From: Allosphingosinicella sp.
Lineage (GTDB): Bacteria; Pseudomonadota; Alphaproteobacteria; Sphingomonadales; Sphingomonadaceae
Length of the DNA: 61,799 nucleotides
Direction: 5' to 3'
Assembly (NCBI GenBank): GCA_030447665.1
Contig: JAUJOJ010000008.1
Location: 72,963 to 134,761 of the forward strand
Below the pieces are notes generated by a model. That model worked only from the letters and a program-made list of their open reading frames with translations, did no database searches and was not told the origin of the DNA. Position numbers and translations under genes: made by a program. Shown here one piece after another: positions 1 through 9,018 of this stretch. Position 1 is the first letter of the stretch, and every line of letters starts with the position of its first letter.

Positions 1-59
1 GCGCGAAAGGCAGGATCGTTCCCCATGCTCGAGCCGCAATAAACGGCCAGCCGCTTCAT
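1..59 (-). CDS. LOG family protein (cytokinin riboside 5'-monophosphate phosphoribohydrolase-like), 5' end only
   Basis: Reading leftward from the ATG at 59, the first 19 residues are MKRLAVYCGSSMGNDPAFR. This is the beta-strand/phosphate loop that opens LOG/TIGR00730 Rossmann-fold proteins (VYCGSS followed by a Gly). Family members cleave nucleoside 5'-monophosphates to base and ribose 5-phosphate. The rest, including the catalytic PGGxGTxxE motif, lies outside the window, so activity cannot be judged. No strong ribosome binding site is visible. The gene diverges from the queuosine-precursor transporter, and the two share the 110 bp between 60 and 169. Confidence 0.75.
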   Translation of the reverse strand, partial: MKRLAVYCGSSMGNDPAFR

Positions 60-152
60 CGAATTCAACTGAGAAAACCCCATGAAAGCGCCGGCCGTCG
101 AATCCCGGCGCGGCGCGAACGCTGCTTCAAGCATCTTTCCGGCAGAAGATAA

Positions 153-166
153 ACCGCTTAGGCGGT
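153..166 (+). promoter_or_regulatory. Small hairpin over the ribosome binding site of the downstream transporter
   Basis: ACCGC-TTAG-GCGGT forms a perfect 5-bp stem. It covers the only Shine-Dalgarno-like purines before the ATG at 170. It could hide the ribosome binding site. I could not fit the surrounding leader to any preQ1 riboswitch class, so a regulatory role is inference only. Confidence 0.25.
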
Positions 167-169
167 GGC

Positions 170-811
170 ATGGACTCCACCTCGCCGCCCGCTTTGTCGC
201 GCTCGCTTTTCGCCTTTTCGGTCTTCTACGGAGGCATGGTCTGCATCGCCGGCGTGCTCGGCAACAAACAGGTCGCGCTCGGCCCGCTGGCGGTGGAGGC
301 CGGCATCTTCGCCTTTCTGCTGCTGGTGGTCGTTTCCTCCGCGGTGGCCGAGCTTCACGGCCGCGAGACTGCCAACCGGCTGGTCGTGATCGGCTTCGTC
401 CCTCTGCTGGCGTCGCTCTTCCTCACCCTGCTGGTGCTGGCGGTTCCCGCCTCGAGCGAAATGCCGCCGGAGCGCCTGGGCGCGTTCGACACGATGATGA
501 TGGCGACGCCGCGGATCTGGCTCGGCGGCATCGTCGCCTACGGCGTTTCGCAGATCCTCAACGTGACCATCTTCAGCCGGTTGAAGCGCGAGGGGGGAAG
601 CATGCTCTGGCTGCGCGCAGGCGTCGCAAGCATCCTGTCCCAGATCGTCGACACCCTGCTCTTCATCACCATCGCCTTTTACGGCGAGTTCCCGATCGGC
701 AATCTGCTCGTCGGTCAGATGCTGGCGAAGGTGGTGCTTTCGGCCATTCTCGTTCCGCCGCTCATCTACTTGTTCGTAGGGCTGGGACGGCGGCTCGACG
801 CTCGCGCCTGA
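170..811 (+). CDS. yhhQ: Queuosine precursor transporter, YhhQ/DUF165 family
   Basis: The 213-residue integral membrane protein has about six hydrophobic segments, starting at residue 10. It carries the family's AVAELHG stretch near residues 60-66 and the AxxxSQIxDTLLF helix near 155-165. YhhQ family members import preQ0/preQ1 or queuine for tRNA queuosine modification. The tgt gene at 31.8 kb, which uses these bases, fits that role. Length matches the family. The gene ends one base before the stop codon of the convergent cupin gene, so the two 3' ends abut. The start chosen is the first ATG in frame with the membrane segments. Confidence 0.9.
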   Translation: MDSTSPPALSRSLFAFSVFYGGMVCIAGVLGNKQVALGPLAVEAGIFAFLLLVVVSSAVAELHGRETANRLVVIGFVPLLASLFLTLLVLAVPASSEMPPERLGAFDTMMMATPRIWLGGIVAYGVSQILNVTIFSRLKREGGSMLWLRAGVASILSQIVDTLLFITIAFYGEFPIGNLLVGQMLAKVVLSAILVPPLIYLFVGLGRRLDARA

Positions 812-1213
812 TCACTCGGTCGTCTCGCCGTCCCAATGATCGTTCTCATGGTCGGCATCGGCCTGCGCCTTGTCGCGATGGACGATGCCGTCGTGATGCT
901 CCGGAGGGCCGTAGATCGTATATAGCTTCAGCGGCTCGTCGCCTGTGTTGACCACATTGTGGCGGGCGCCGGCGGGCACGATCACCGCGAAATCGTCCTC
1001 CACCCGACTTGGAGCGCCGTCGATATAGACGGTGCCGCGGCCATCCTCGATGCGGAAGAACTGATCGCGATCCTCGTGCACCTCTTCGCCGATCTCGTCG
1101 CCCGGCTGGAGCGTCATGAGCACGAGCTGGAGGTTCTTGCCGGTATAAAGGACGCGACGGAAATCCCCGTTCGAATTGGTCGCTTCCTCGATATTGTCGA
1201 CATAACCCTTCAT
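812..1213 (-). CDS. Cupin domain protein
   Basis: This is a 133-residue single-domain cupin. The metal-site region reads E-E-V-H-E-D-x-D-Q-F-F near residues 44-54, and the second motif is PAGARHNVVNTG near residues 83-94. These supply His/Glu ligands typical of a small double-stranded beta-helix. The tail is acidic and His-rich. Function beyond metal binding and possible small-molecule isomerase or dioxygenase activity cannot be assigned. The ATG at 1213 was chosen over upstream in-frame starts because GTGGAG lies about 10 nt before it and the cupin fold begins right after. It converges on the transporter with no gap. Confidence 0.85.
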   Translation of the reverse strand: MKGYVDNIEEATNSNGDFRRVLYTGKNLQLVLMTLQPGDEIGEEVHEDRDQFFRIEDGRGTVYIDGAPSRVEDDFAVIVPAGARHNVVNTGDEPLKLYTIYGPPEHHDGIVHRDKAQADADHENDHWDGETTE

Positions 1214-1286
1214 GCACTTTGCTCCACTTCTCTGTCCGGCCTCACAACCGTGCCGGGGCTTGTTCCGTTCCCCCCTGCTCGCGGTG

Positions 1287-1383
1287 GAGCACCGAAAAGT
1301 GGGCACCGGTTTTTCGGTCGGGAACAATTGGTCTGGAGCCTTTCTGATCCGCCAAGGCGACTCCGCCTTGGCGGGAAAGGCTC
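1287..1383. repeat. Dispersed palindromic element (GAGCAC/CCGAAAA family), two hairpins
   Basis: The first part resembles GAGCAC...CCGAAAAGTGGGCACC followed by TTTTCGG. It is followed by a hairpin with arms GAGCCTTTC (1336-1344) and GAAAGGCTC (1375-1383). Inside this are 11-bp arms CGCCAAGGCG-type around CTCC. The same two-part structure recurs at 45147-45255 and, inverted, at 43261-43540. It fills the cupin-yggT intergenic space. Confidence 0.75.
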
Positions 1384-1461
1384 TAGCGTACGATCCCTTT
1401 GCCGCATTGCCCCCCAGCCGCGCCTCCCCTACATGGCCCGGCGTGCTCGCGGGGAGAGAAT

Positions 1462-1766
1462 ATGCTGCTTGCCTTGTTCGGTATCGTCGACCTGCTGCTC
1501 GACGTGGTTCGTTGGATCATCATCATCCAGGCGATCCTCAGCTGGCTCGTCGCATTCAACGTGATCAACACGCATAACGATTTCATGCGCACCTTCTTGG
1601 GGGCGCTCGATCGCATCACCGAACCGCTTTACCGGCCGATCCGGCGCGTGCTTCCCGATTTCGGCGGCATCGACTTCTCGCCGCTCGTCGCGCTCCTGAT
1701 CATCATCGCCGTACAGATGCTGCTCGGGGCCTCGCGCGCGACCTCATGCTGTCGGGAGCGGCGTGA
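1462..1766 (+). CDS. YggT family membrane protein (frameshift near the 3' end)
   Basis: The protein opens with [16 protein letters not shown] and has two hydrophobic helices, an RILSWL-like motif (QAILSWLV) and the [11 protein letters not shown] loop that is diagnostic of YggT. Around 1726-1732 the reading frame is lost. Restoring one C gives a tail [11 protein letters not shown] followed by TGA at 1764-1766. This stop overlaps the GTG start of folD exactly as expected for an operon. As sequenced, the open frame instead runs on into folD. A single-base error is more likely than a true fusion. GGGGAGAGAA before the ATG at 1462 is a good ribosome binding site. Confidence 0.8.
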
Positions 1767-2650
1767 CCGCGGACATCATCGACGGCAAGGCATTCGCCGA
1801 GCGCCTCCGCGACCGGGTCGCGGAGGCGGTGCCGGCATTCGCGGAAAGGATGGGCCGCAAGCCGGGTCTTGCCGTGGTGCTGGCGGGCGAAGATCCGGCC
1901 AGCCAGGTCTATGTCCGCTCCAAGGCCAAGGCGACGCTTGCCGCCGGCATGGAGAGCTTCGAGCACCGCCTCGCCGACACCGTTGCCCAAGAAGAGCTGA
2001 TCGCGCTCGTCGAGCGGCTCAACGCCGATGACGCGGTCGACGGCATCCTCGTCCAGCTGCCGCTCCCGGGCCATATCGACGAGCAGGCCGTGATCGCCGC
2101 GATCGATCCGGCCAAGGATGTCGATGGATCCACGGTCGCCAATGCCGGGAAGCTGGCCGTCGGCCGGGAGGCACTCGTCCCCTGCACGCCTTTGGGCTGC
2201 GTGATGCTGCTGAAGGACAGGCTGGGCGATCTTGCCGGCCTCAAGGCGGTCGTCCTCGGCCGCTCCAACATTGTCGGCAAGCCGATGGCGCAGCTTCTGC
2301 TCCGCGAAGATTGCACCGTCACGATCGCCCACAGCCGCACGCGCGACCTGCCCGAGGTGGTTCGCCGCGCCGACATCGTCGTCGCCGCGGTCGGACGCCC
2401 GCAGATGGTCCGCGGCGATTGGCTGAAGCCCGGCGCGACCGTGATCGACGTCGGCATCAACCGCATCAGCATCGGCGACGGCAAGACGAAGCTCGTTGGC
2501 GACGTCGATCTCGATACGAGTGCAAACGTGGCGGGGGCGATCACCCCGGTGCCGGGCGGCGTCGGGCCGATGACGATCGCCGTCCTCCTCAGGAACACCC
2601 TTGTCGCCGCTCACGCGCGGGCAGGATTGCCGGTGCCGGAGGCCCTGTGA
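1763..2650 (+). CDS. folD: Bifunctional methylene-THF dehydrogenase / methenyl-THF cyclohydrolase
   Basis: FolD interconverts 5,10-methylene-, methenyl- and 10-formyl-tetrahydrofolate with NADP+, supplying one-carbon units for purines and fMet-tRNA. The 295-residue protein has family-typical length. The catalytic Tyr50 and Lys54 (YVRSK) are present. So are the VQLPLP signature near residue 97, PCTP near 140 and the [13 protein letters not shown]-binding turn near 167. The C-terminus holds [11 protein letters not shown]. The start is GTG, overlapping the reconstructed yggT stop. The marC start overlaps its own stop by 4 nt, so yggT-folD-marC is one transcription unit. Confidence 0.96.
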   Translation: MTADIIDGKAFAERLRDRVAEAVPAFAERMGRKPGLAVVLAGEDPASQVYVRSKAKATLAAGMESFEHRLADTVAQEELIALVERLNADDAVDGILVQLPLPGHIDEQAVIAAIDPAKDVDGSTVANAGKLAVGREALVPCTPLGCVMLLKDRLGDLAGLKAVVLGRSNIVGKPMAQLLLREDCTVTIAHSRTRDLPEVVRRADIVVAAVGRPQMVRGDWLKPGATVIDVGINRISIGDGKTKLVGDVDLDTSANVAGAITPVPGGVGPMTIAVLLRNTLVAAHARAGLPVPEAL

Positions 2651-3276
2651 TCGAGCTCTTCGTCTCGGCTTTCGTCACCTTCTTCGTGATCATCGATCCG
2701 CCGGGATGCGCCCCCATTTTCGCCAGCCTCACGCACGATTGTCCGCCGGCCGAGCGGCGGATGATGGCGATCCGATCGGTGCTGATCGCGGCCGGCATCC
2801 TCCTTTTCTTCGGCCTGTTCGGCGAAGACCTGCTCGATGCGCTCGGCATCAGTCTTGCCGCCTTCCGCATCGCGGGCGGCATCATGCTGTTCCTGATCGC
2901 GCTCGAGATGGTGTTCGAAAAGCGCACCCAGCGGCGCGAGAACCGCGCCAACGAGGTCAATGCCACCCCGGAGATCGAGGATATATCGGTTTTCCCAATG
3001 GCCATCCCGATGATCGCCGGACCCGGCTCGATCGCCTCCATCATGCTGCTGATGGCGCGAAGCGAGGGTCTGCAGCAGTCGCTCGTGGTGCTCGGGGCGC
3101 TGGCCGCGATCCTGCTGCTGACCATGGTTGCCCTTCTCGCGGCCGGGCCGCTGATGCGGCTGCTCGGACACCGGGTGGAGGCGATGATCACCCGCATTCT
3201 CGGCGTGGTGCTCGCCGCTTTGGCGGCTCAGTTCGTGATCGACGGCATCAGCGTCAGCTTCCAGATCAACGCCTAA
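2647..3276 (+). CDS. MarC family integral membrane protein
   Basis: The 209-residue protein has six hydrophobic segments and the MarC/NAAT hallmark [14 protein letters not shown] near residues 10-23. It also has the [14 protein letters not shown] segment near residues 120-133. The GTG start (2647) overlaps the folD stop in a GTGA junction, and the upstream open frame is only a shadow of folD. MarC proteins are conserved inner-membrane proteins of uncertain transport function; the old link to antibiotic resistance is not supported. No transported substrate can be read from the sequence. Confidence 0.92.
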   Translation: MIELFVSAFVTFFVIIDPPGCAPIFASLTHDCPPAERRMMAIRSVLIAAGILLFFGLFGEDLLDALGISLAAFRIAGGIMLFLIALEMVFEKRTQRRENRANEVNATPEIEDISVFPMAIPMIAGPGSIASIMLLMARSEGLQQSLVVLGALAAILLLTMVALLAAGPLMRLLGHRVEAMITRILGVVLAALAAQFVIDGISVSFQINA

Positions 3277-3310
3277 AGCGTCGAGCTTCCAGATCAGCGC
3301 CAGGCCCTTT

Positions 3311-5104
3311 TCATGTGGTTACGACGCGCCACACGACGCGCCACATCCGGGCGAACCCTTGGGAAGCGGGATCGGCTGGAGCCAGGCCGGCACTTCGCCC
3401 TTTGCCAGCTGCGTGTAGAAGCCCTTCGGCGCGCCCGAGCTGTACATCGTCGATTCGGACAGCCCGGGGCAGATCAGCACATAATCGATGCCGCGCCGCG
3501 CCACCATCTGCCGCGCATTCTCGGCCGAGCCTCGCCAGACCCTGACCAGATCCAGGATCGCCGCCTCGTTGCGATGATAGGGCCCCGCCACGCCGTCATG
3601 ATGGGTCACCGCGATCAGCCGCGGGTTCAAATCGAGGAAGGTCAGGACATAGCCCCTCGGCTGCCGCGCGATCGGCCGCAGCGCCGCCAGCGTCGGGCAC
3701 CGTCCGTTGGCGCGGCCGACGGCCTGAAGGCGCGTGTTCGGCTTATCGGGCATGAGCTGGAGGGCATATTGCGGCCCGAGGCCGGAAAATGATCAGGAAC
3801 GTGCCGACCGTGCCGACTACCCGCAGCAGCATGTTGCCGCTCTTCTGGATGGGCGGAATGAGCAGCCAGCCGATGGCGGACGCACCCGGGACGGCGAGGA
3901 GCTGCGCGGAAGGCCCGGCGCGGCTCTGCCACAGAAGCGTGGCGGCTGCGATCAGAGCCACCATGCCGAGCGCGGCCCAAGGCACCAGCGCCTGAGCATC
4001 GCGCCGCGTCCGCCAAAGCATGATGGCGTAGCCGATCAGACCCACGGCCGGCAGCGACACCACCGCCACGACCACGTTCCAATCGTGACGGTAGATCGGC
4101 CGCGCCTCGCGGACATTGTCGAGCCAGAGACGTTGCAGCTCGGGCGAGACGCCCTCGGGCCGCCCCAGGCAGTCCGGCCAGGCCAGCGCGAAGCCGGCGC
4201 CGATCAGCAGGGCGCAAGCCGCGCCCGCGCCGAGCCGAGCGATCCAGCTTCGCAGCGGCAGGATCGGGAGCGCCACCGCCACCATGCCGGCAGCCATCAT
4301 CACCGACAGCCAGACCGGCGAGAGTGCATCGCAGACCGCCATCCGGTTGTCATACGAAGCGAACAGGAGATAGCCCAACGCGCAGCCGCCGCCGAGGCTT
4401 GCGCCATAGGTGATGAGCCTTGGCGCATCCCGCGGGTCACGCACCCACATCAAGGCGGCCGCGGCACCCATCGCGGCGAGGTAGAGAAGCATTTCGAGGC
4501 CGATCGAAAAGGACAGGGCCGTCGCCCCGCCGAGCAGCAGCCCGCCCCTCGCGCGCTTCGGATCGACCAGCCCGACCATCGCCAGGCTGAGCATCGCCAA
4601 TTGCCAGCCGTGATGATCGATGCGAAGCGGCGTCCACATCCCGCGCGCCGAATGGGCGCAGAGCAGCAGCGCGACGCCGAGGGCGAATGCCTTGGGCGAG
4701 AGAAGACGGCGGCAGATCAGCGCCATCGATCCCATCGCGACCGCCATCGGCAGCATCGGCGCGAGCGACACCGCCACCGTTTCCGCCAAGGGTCCGCCGA
4801 GAAGCGGCCTCAGCAAGAGCATGATGCCCGCGATCGGAAGGTCCACGATCCGCGACCAGTGAACGTTGGCGCCATAGGGCGGATCGAGCCGGTACTGGCG
4901 CAGATCGAACCAGTCCTGCCCCTGGAGAAGCGCGCGCACCTGCATCATCCGCAGATTGTCGTCGGTGTCGCCGAGCGCGAACCAGTTGATCAGGTCCCAG
5001 CGGCCGTAAAGGAGGAAAAAGGCAGCCGCGACCCAGAAGATCGCGACCCAAAGGCGCCAATGCTTGGTATAGAAGTCGGTCTCCGCCTGCTCCACGTCCG
5101 CCAT
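3311..5104 (-). CDS. Polytopic membrane protein, GT-C glycosyltransferase-like (frameshifted)
   Basis: Two open frames, 3743-5104 and 3319-3753, join at about 3765 when one extra C is removed. This restores a continuous FGLGPQYALQLMPDKP junction. A second slip near 3352 would give the more hydrophobic end RMWRVV and a stop at 3311. The reconstructed protein is about 597 residues with some ten membrane helices and a soluble C-terminal domain. After the first helix it has GDTDD near residues 45-49, the acidic first-loop motif of GT-C enzymes, then NVHWSRIVDLP. It probably transfers a lipid-linked sugar at the periplasmic face. It is divergent from gtrA and part of the glycan cluster. A 12-bp tandem duplication (3321-3344) lies in the tail. 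Confidence 0.6.
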
Positions 5105-5171
5105 TCGCCCTTTCCAACCGCTTGGCCGGGCCTTAATCGCTGCGCGCCAAAGGGCAAGCCGAGGACCCGTT

Positions 5172-5582
5172 TTGAAGAAGAGCCTCCCGATCGAGCGGCA
5201 TGGCGAGCTGGCCGGCCAGCTTGTCCGCTACGCGCTTACGGGCGGGCTCGCCAGCATCGTCAATATCGGCGTCTATTGGCTGCTTGCCGCAAGGGGAATG
5301 GACCCGAACCTCGCCTGGGCCTTTGGCTTCGCCGCGGCGGTGGCGGTCGGCTATGTGGTCCACAGCCGGTGGAGCTTTCGCGGCCACGGCCGGCGCGACA
5401 ATCTGGCCCGCACCGGCGGCCGCTTCATGATCGTGTCGCTTGTCAGCTTCGGTCTCAACCAGCTTTGGGTATGGCTGCTCGTGCAGCGGCTGGACCTGCC
5501 GCTCTGGGCCCCCTATCCCCTGGTGCTCGGCGTCACGCCCCTTGTCGTGTTCGCACTCAACCGCAAATGGGTTTTCGGCTAA
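5172..5582 (+). CDS. GtrA family protein (putative polyprenyl-linked sugar flippase)
   Basis: The 136-residue protein has four transmembrane helices and the GtrA signature RYALTGGLASIVNIGVYWLL near residues 18-37, and ends in NRKWVF as the family does. GtrA-like proteins are thought to move undecaprenyl-phosphate-linked sugars across the inner membrane. The TTG at 5172 is the start that leaves a short charged N-terminus. The stop overlaps the first base of the GT2 gene. Together with the adjacent GT2 and GT-C proteins this is the classic GtrA/GtrB/GtrC arrangement. Confidence 0.88.
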   Translation: MKKSLPIERHGELAGQLVRYALTGGLASIVNIGVYWLLAARGMDPNLAWAFGFAAAVAVGYVVHSRWSFRGHGRRDNLARTGGRFMIVSLVSFGLNQLWVWLLVQRLDLPLWAPYPLVLGVTPLVVFALNRKWVFG

Positions 5583-6628
5583 TGGCGAACATGGCGAGTG
5601 ATCCGTTGACCATGCCGACCGCGATGTCCGCCACCTCGGCCGCGTCGGCCACCCGCCTGGGCAACCCGGAGCTTCAGCTCTCCGTGATCGTGCCCGTCAA
5701 GGACGAGGAGCAGGCGATCGCGGCGTTCATCGCCCGGCTGGCCCCGATCCTGGACGCGCTCTTCGCCGACGGCGCGTGGGAGGTCCTCTTCATCGACGAC
5801 GGCAGCGAGGACGCGACCATGGCCGCGATCCTCGCCGCCCACGGCCGCGACGGCCGAATCCGCGCGCTCTCGCTTTCCCGAAACTTCGGCAAGGAAGCGG
5901 CGCTTTCCGCCGGTCTCGATCATGCTTCGGGAAAAGCCGTCATTCCGATGGACGTGGATCTGCAGGATCCCCCCGAAGTGATCGGGCAGATGCTGGACCG
6001 ATGGCGGGAAGGCTATGAAGTCGTCTACGGCGTCCGCCGCAACCGCAGCACCGACAGCCTTCCCAAGCGGCTGACCGCCGACCTTTATTATCGTGCGCAC
6101 AATTACCTGTCCGACGACAAGATCCCTGAGCATGCCGGCGACTTCCGCCTGCTCGACCGCTCCGTCGTCGAGGTCATCCGCCGGATGCCCGAGCGCAACC
6201 GCTTCATGAAGGGGCTCTTCGCCTGGAGCGGCTTTCGCCAGGCGGCGGTGGAATATGACCGGGTGCCGCGGGCGGTGGGCAAGACCAAATTCCGCTACTG
6301 GAAGCTATGGACGCTGGCGATCGACGGGATCACCTCCGCCTCGACCATGCCGCTGCGCATCTGGAGCTATGTGGGGGTGATGATCGCCCTGCTGGCGCTC
6401 GTCTACGCCATCTATCTCACCATCCGCACCACCCTCTTCGGGATCGACGTGCCGGGCTATACCTCGATGATGGTGGCGACGCTGTTCCTCGGCGGCGTTC
6501 AGCTCATCTCGCTCGGCGTGCTGGGCGAATATGTCGGGCGCATTCTGGTCGAAACCAAGCAGCGCCCGATCTACGTCATTCGCCAGAAGGTCGGGATCGA
6601 TGCCGACCGATCTGAGGAGAGCCGCTGA
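5582..6628 (+). CDS. GT2 glycosyltransferase, GtrB/DPM1-like
   Basis: The 348-residue protein has a GT-A domain opening with SVIVPVKDEE at residues 34-43, FIDDGSEDAT near 79-88 and the catalytic D124-x-D126 (MDVDLQDPP). Two C-terminal membrane helices lie near residues 255-310. This is the layout of enzymes that charge polyprenyl phosphate with glucose, mannose or similar sugars. The first roughly 30 residues are low-complexity Ala/Ser/Thr; a later start is possible, but the ATG at 5582 overlaps the gtrA stop. The downstream methyltransferase ATG overlaps its TGA. Confidence 0.92.
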   Translation: MANMASDPLTMPTAMSATSAASATRLGNPELQLSVIVPVKDEEQAIAAFIARLAPILDALFADGAWEVLFIDDGSEDATMAAILAAHGRDGRIRALSLSRNFGKEAALSAGLDHASGKAVIPMDVDLQDPPEVIGQMLDRWREGYEVVYGVRRNRSTDSLPKRLTADLYYRAHNYLSDDKIPEHAGDFRLLDRSVVEVIRRMPERNRFMKGLFAWSGFRQAAVEYDRVPRAVGKTKFRYWKLWTLAIDGITSASTMPLRIWSYVGVMIALLALVYAIYLTIRTTLFGIDVPGYTSMMVATLFLGGVQLISLGVLGEYVGRILVETKQRPIYVIRQKVGIDADRSEESR

Positions 6629-7350
6629 TGGAACGCGCCGTCTTCGAGCGGATGGCCGAGCAGGACAGCCGGCATTGGTGGTTCGTCGCCAGGCGCCGCA
6701 TCCTCTCCGCCCTCATTGAGCGTGAAGTCCGCCTTCCCGCCGACGCCCGCATCCTCGAGATCGGCTGCGGCACGGGCCATAATTTCCAGATGCTCGGCCA
6801 ATTCGGCCGCATCGACGCGATCGAGATCGACGAGGGCGCGCGCGCTCTTGCAAGCCGCCGCCTCGGCCGTGAGGTCGGCACCGCCCCGCTCCCCGAGCTT
6901 AGCGGAATTCCGGACGGCACTTACCATTTGATCGCCCTCCTCGACGTGCTCGAACATATCGAGGAGGACGAGGCCTCTCTTGCCAGCATCAAGCGCAAGC
7001 TCGCGCCCGGCGGCCGCATCCTCCTCACCGTTCCCGCCAATCAATGGATGTGGAGCGCCCACGATGCCGCTCACCACCATCACCGGCGCTATTCCAAACG
7101 CCGCCTGGCGCGGGTGATCGAAGGGGCCGGGCTGAGGCCGCACCGGATCAGCTATTTCAACACCCTGCTCTTCCCGCTCGCCGCCGCCGCCCGCATCGTC
7201 GGCAAGCTCACGGGCAAGAAGGAGAGCGACGATCAGATGCCGTCGGGTCCCGTAAACAGCCTCCTCGGCACCGTCTTCGGATTGGAGCGGCACCTCGTCG
7301 GCCGCGTTCCGTTGCCGGCCGGCGTCTCGCTGGTCGCCATCCTTTCCTGA
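6628..7350 (+). CDS. Class I SAM-dependent methyltransferase
   Basis: The 240-residue protein carries SAM motif I EIGCGTG at residues 44-50, an acidic residue after strand 2 (IEIDEG) and LLDVLEHIEED near residue 110. The HHHHRRYS segment and the closing hydrophobic region resemble methyltransferases found with lipid-linked glycan genes. The N-terminal HWWFVARRRIL block is common in this group. Its start overlaps the GT2 stop, so it is co-translated. It probably methylates a sugar or lipid intermediate; the substrate is not deducible. Confidence 0.88.
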   Translation: MERAVFERMAEQDSRHWWFVARRRILSALIEREVRLPADARILEIGCGTGHNFQMLGQFGRIDAIEIDEGARALASRRLGREVGTAPLPELSGIPDGTYHLIALLDVLEHIEEDEASLASIKRKLAPGGRILLTVPANQWMWSAHDAAHHHHRRYSKRRLARVIEGAGLRPHRISYFNTLLFPLAAAARIVGKLTGKKESDDQMPSGPVNSLLGTVFGLERHLVGRVPLPAGVSLVAILS

Positions 7351-7353
7351 CCC

Positions 7354-8907
7354 TTATCGTTCCACCCTGAAGAGCACGCTCCTGCCGCTCCGCCAGATCG
7401 GCCGGAGGCCCTCCGTCAGGCGCGGATCATAAGGAGGCGGGCCGACCAGCCAGACATAGTCGAAAGCATTGCGCGGGATGCCGGCCAGGTTCTGGTTGAT
7501 CGTCCTGTAGGATTCCCGGGGGCATCTGCGGAGCGTGACGATCTGCGAGGGATCGCGCTGGAAGAAGCCGGCTTCCTGATAGCGCACCCGCAGCAGCTGG
7601 GCTCCCGCCATCACCCATTGCTCGTTGGAATAGGCTTCCTTCCTCACGATCGCGAGGCCCGGAAGATGGTGGAGCCGCGACATCATCCACTCGTTGCCGC
7701 ATCGCTCGCCGACCATCGAGACCAACCGAGCACCCCTGGGGAGATGGTCGAGCGCAGCCAGCTCGCGATCGTAGCTGCGGTCGTAGAGCCAGAAGCTCAC
7801 GGTCGTGCCCGCGGTCCGCACGAGAAAGAATGCGAGCCCCGCCAGCGCAACCATCTTCATCGCGCGGGGCTGGACCCCCGGCTTGTAGCGGATCGCGATC
7901 ACCGCCACCGCGAAGAGATAGGGGACCAGCCGCATGTCGGCATAGGCCGAGCCGAAGACGATCCTCGGCAGGAGGATGAAGACGAGCAGCAGCAGCAGGG
8001 CGGATGCGGCAAGGTTCCGGGAATATTCGAGCTTTCGATGCCGGATCGCCTCCAGGAGCAACAGGGCGACGAGGGCCAGCGCCGCGCCGTCGAACTCTTT
8101 CCAGCGATCCCGAAGCGCGGTGATCACCCAGCGGAATTTGGACTTCCAGTTGAACCAATCGGCCGTGATGCCGCCGACATGACCGCTGCGCCAGGCCAGC
8201 ATGAGCAGGATCGGCGGTGCCAGCGACAGGCAGTGGATGGCGGAGCGGACCACCGCGTCGGCAAGCCGCCGGCCCTGGTCGTGCTGGCGAACGGCCTCGG
8301 CTGAAAAGGCCATCAGGCCGAGCGTTCCCCAGCCATAGGTATGGGTCAGCCAGATCAGCATCGATATCGGCACGAAGACGAATGCGCGGAGCCGGAGCTG
8401 CCCGAACCGGGCCATGCGCAGCCACAGCGCGAAGGCAAGGAAAGCGAACGCCATCGACAGCGACGAATTGACGAAGCCGAACTGGAACGGATGGCCGTAA
8501 GCGAAGGGCAGCGCGAACAAGGTCGTCGGCGGCACCTGCCCGTGCACTTCGTGCGCGACCCAAAGAAAGCCGACCACCGTCAGCGCCGGAATGGCGATGA
8601 CGACCAGTTTCACGGCCAGCTCGAGCCCGAACAGCTTGGAGAGCGGCACGACCAGCAGATCTACGCCGAGATTGCCGATCAGCGCCCATTCGAACCCGTA
8701 ATAACGCTGGAGAAAAGGCGACTGATCGAGGTCGATCTGAACCTTGTAGCGGCCCATATGGCCCGGAAGGTCGGTGAGCGGCGGCACGTCGGGCCACAAG
8801 AGCGGCACCATGGTGACGAGCACGACCAAGGCCAGGAACGCCCGCGTCTGCCAAAAACCGGGCGCAAAATCGCTGGGCGTGCGCGGATGAGGTAGGTGCG
8901 GCGTCAT
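7354..8907 (-). CDS. Polytopic membrane protein of unknown function (GT-C-like)
   Basis: The 517-residue protein has about ten predicted helices and a C-terminal soluble part of roughly 130 residues. The first periplasmic loop contains PLTDLPGHMGRY near residues 43-54, with an Asp in the position where GT-C enzymes keep acidic catalytic residues. I do not recognise a named family. The gene converges with the methyltransferase (3-nt gap) and diverges from the GT39 gene, so it is embedded in the glycan cluster. A role in building or exporting a surface glycan is inferred from position and topology. Confidence 0.7.
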   Translation of the reverse strand: MTPHLPHPRTPSDFAPGFWQTRAFLALVVLVTMVPLLWPDVPPLTDLPGHMGRYKVQIDLDQSPFLQRYYGFEWALIGNLGVDLLVVPLSKLFGLELAVKLVVIAIPALTVVGFLWVAHEVHGQVPPTTLFALPFAYGHPFQFGFVNSSLSMAFAFLAFALWLRMARFGQLRLRAFVFVPISMLIWLTHTYGWGTLGLMAFSAEAVRQHDQGRRLADAVVRSAIHCLSLAPPILLMLAWRSGHVGGITADWFNWKSKFRWVITALRDRWKEFDGAALALVALLLLEAIRHRKLEYSRNLAASALLLLLVFILLPRIVFGSAYADMRLVPYLFAVAVIAIRYKPGVQPRAMKMVALAGLAFFLVRTAGTTVSFWLYDRSYDRELAALDHLPRGARLVSMVGERCGNEWMMSRLHHLPGLAIVRKEAYSNEQWVMAGAQLLRVRYQEAGFFQRDPSQIVTLRRCPRESYRTINQNLAGIPRNAFDYVWLVGPPPYDPRLTEGLRPIWRSGRSVLFRVER

Positions 8908-9018
8908 CGGTCCCGAAGGTGAAAGCGCGGGCCTACAGCCTCTCGCCCCTTAAGGAAATATCAACCAAGAAATCGCAGGTAGAAGCAGCGCGGCGCCAGC
9001 GGGCCCGCCGGAGGGCCG

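Noticed and set aside
60..169. preQ1 riboswitch before the queuosine-precursor transporter
   Set aside because: I could not fit the leader to the known preQ1 aptamer consensus; only a small hairpin over the ribosome binding site remains.
3734..5581. Long N-terminal extension in frame with the GT2 gene
   Set aside because: It is antisense to the GT-C gene and overlaps gtrA; the GT2 ATG at 5582 overlaps the gtrA stop.
5172..6628. Prophage serotype-conversion island
   Set aside because: gtrA and gtrB are present but there is no integrase, attachment site or phage structural gene nearby.
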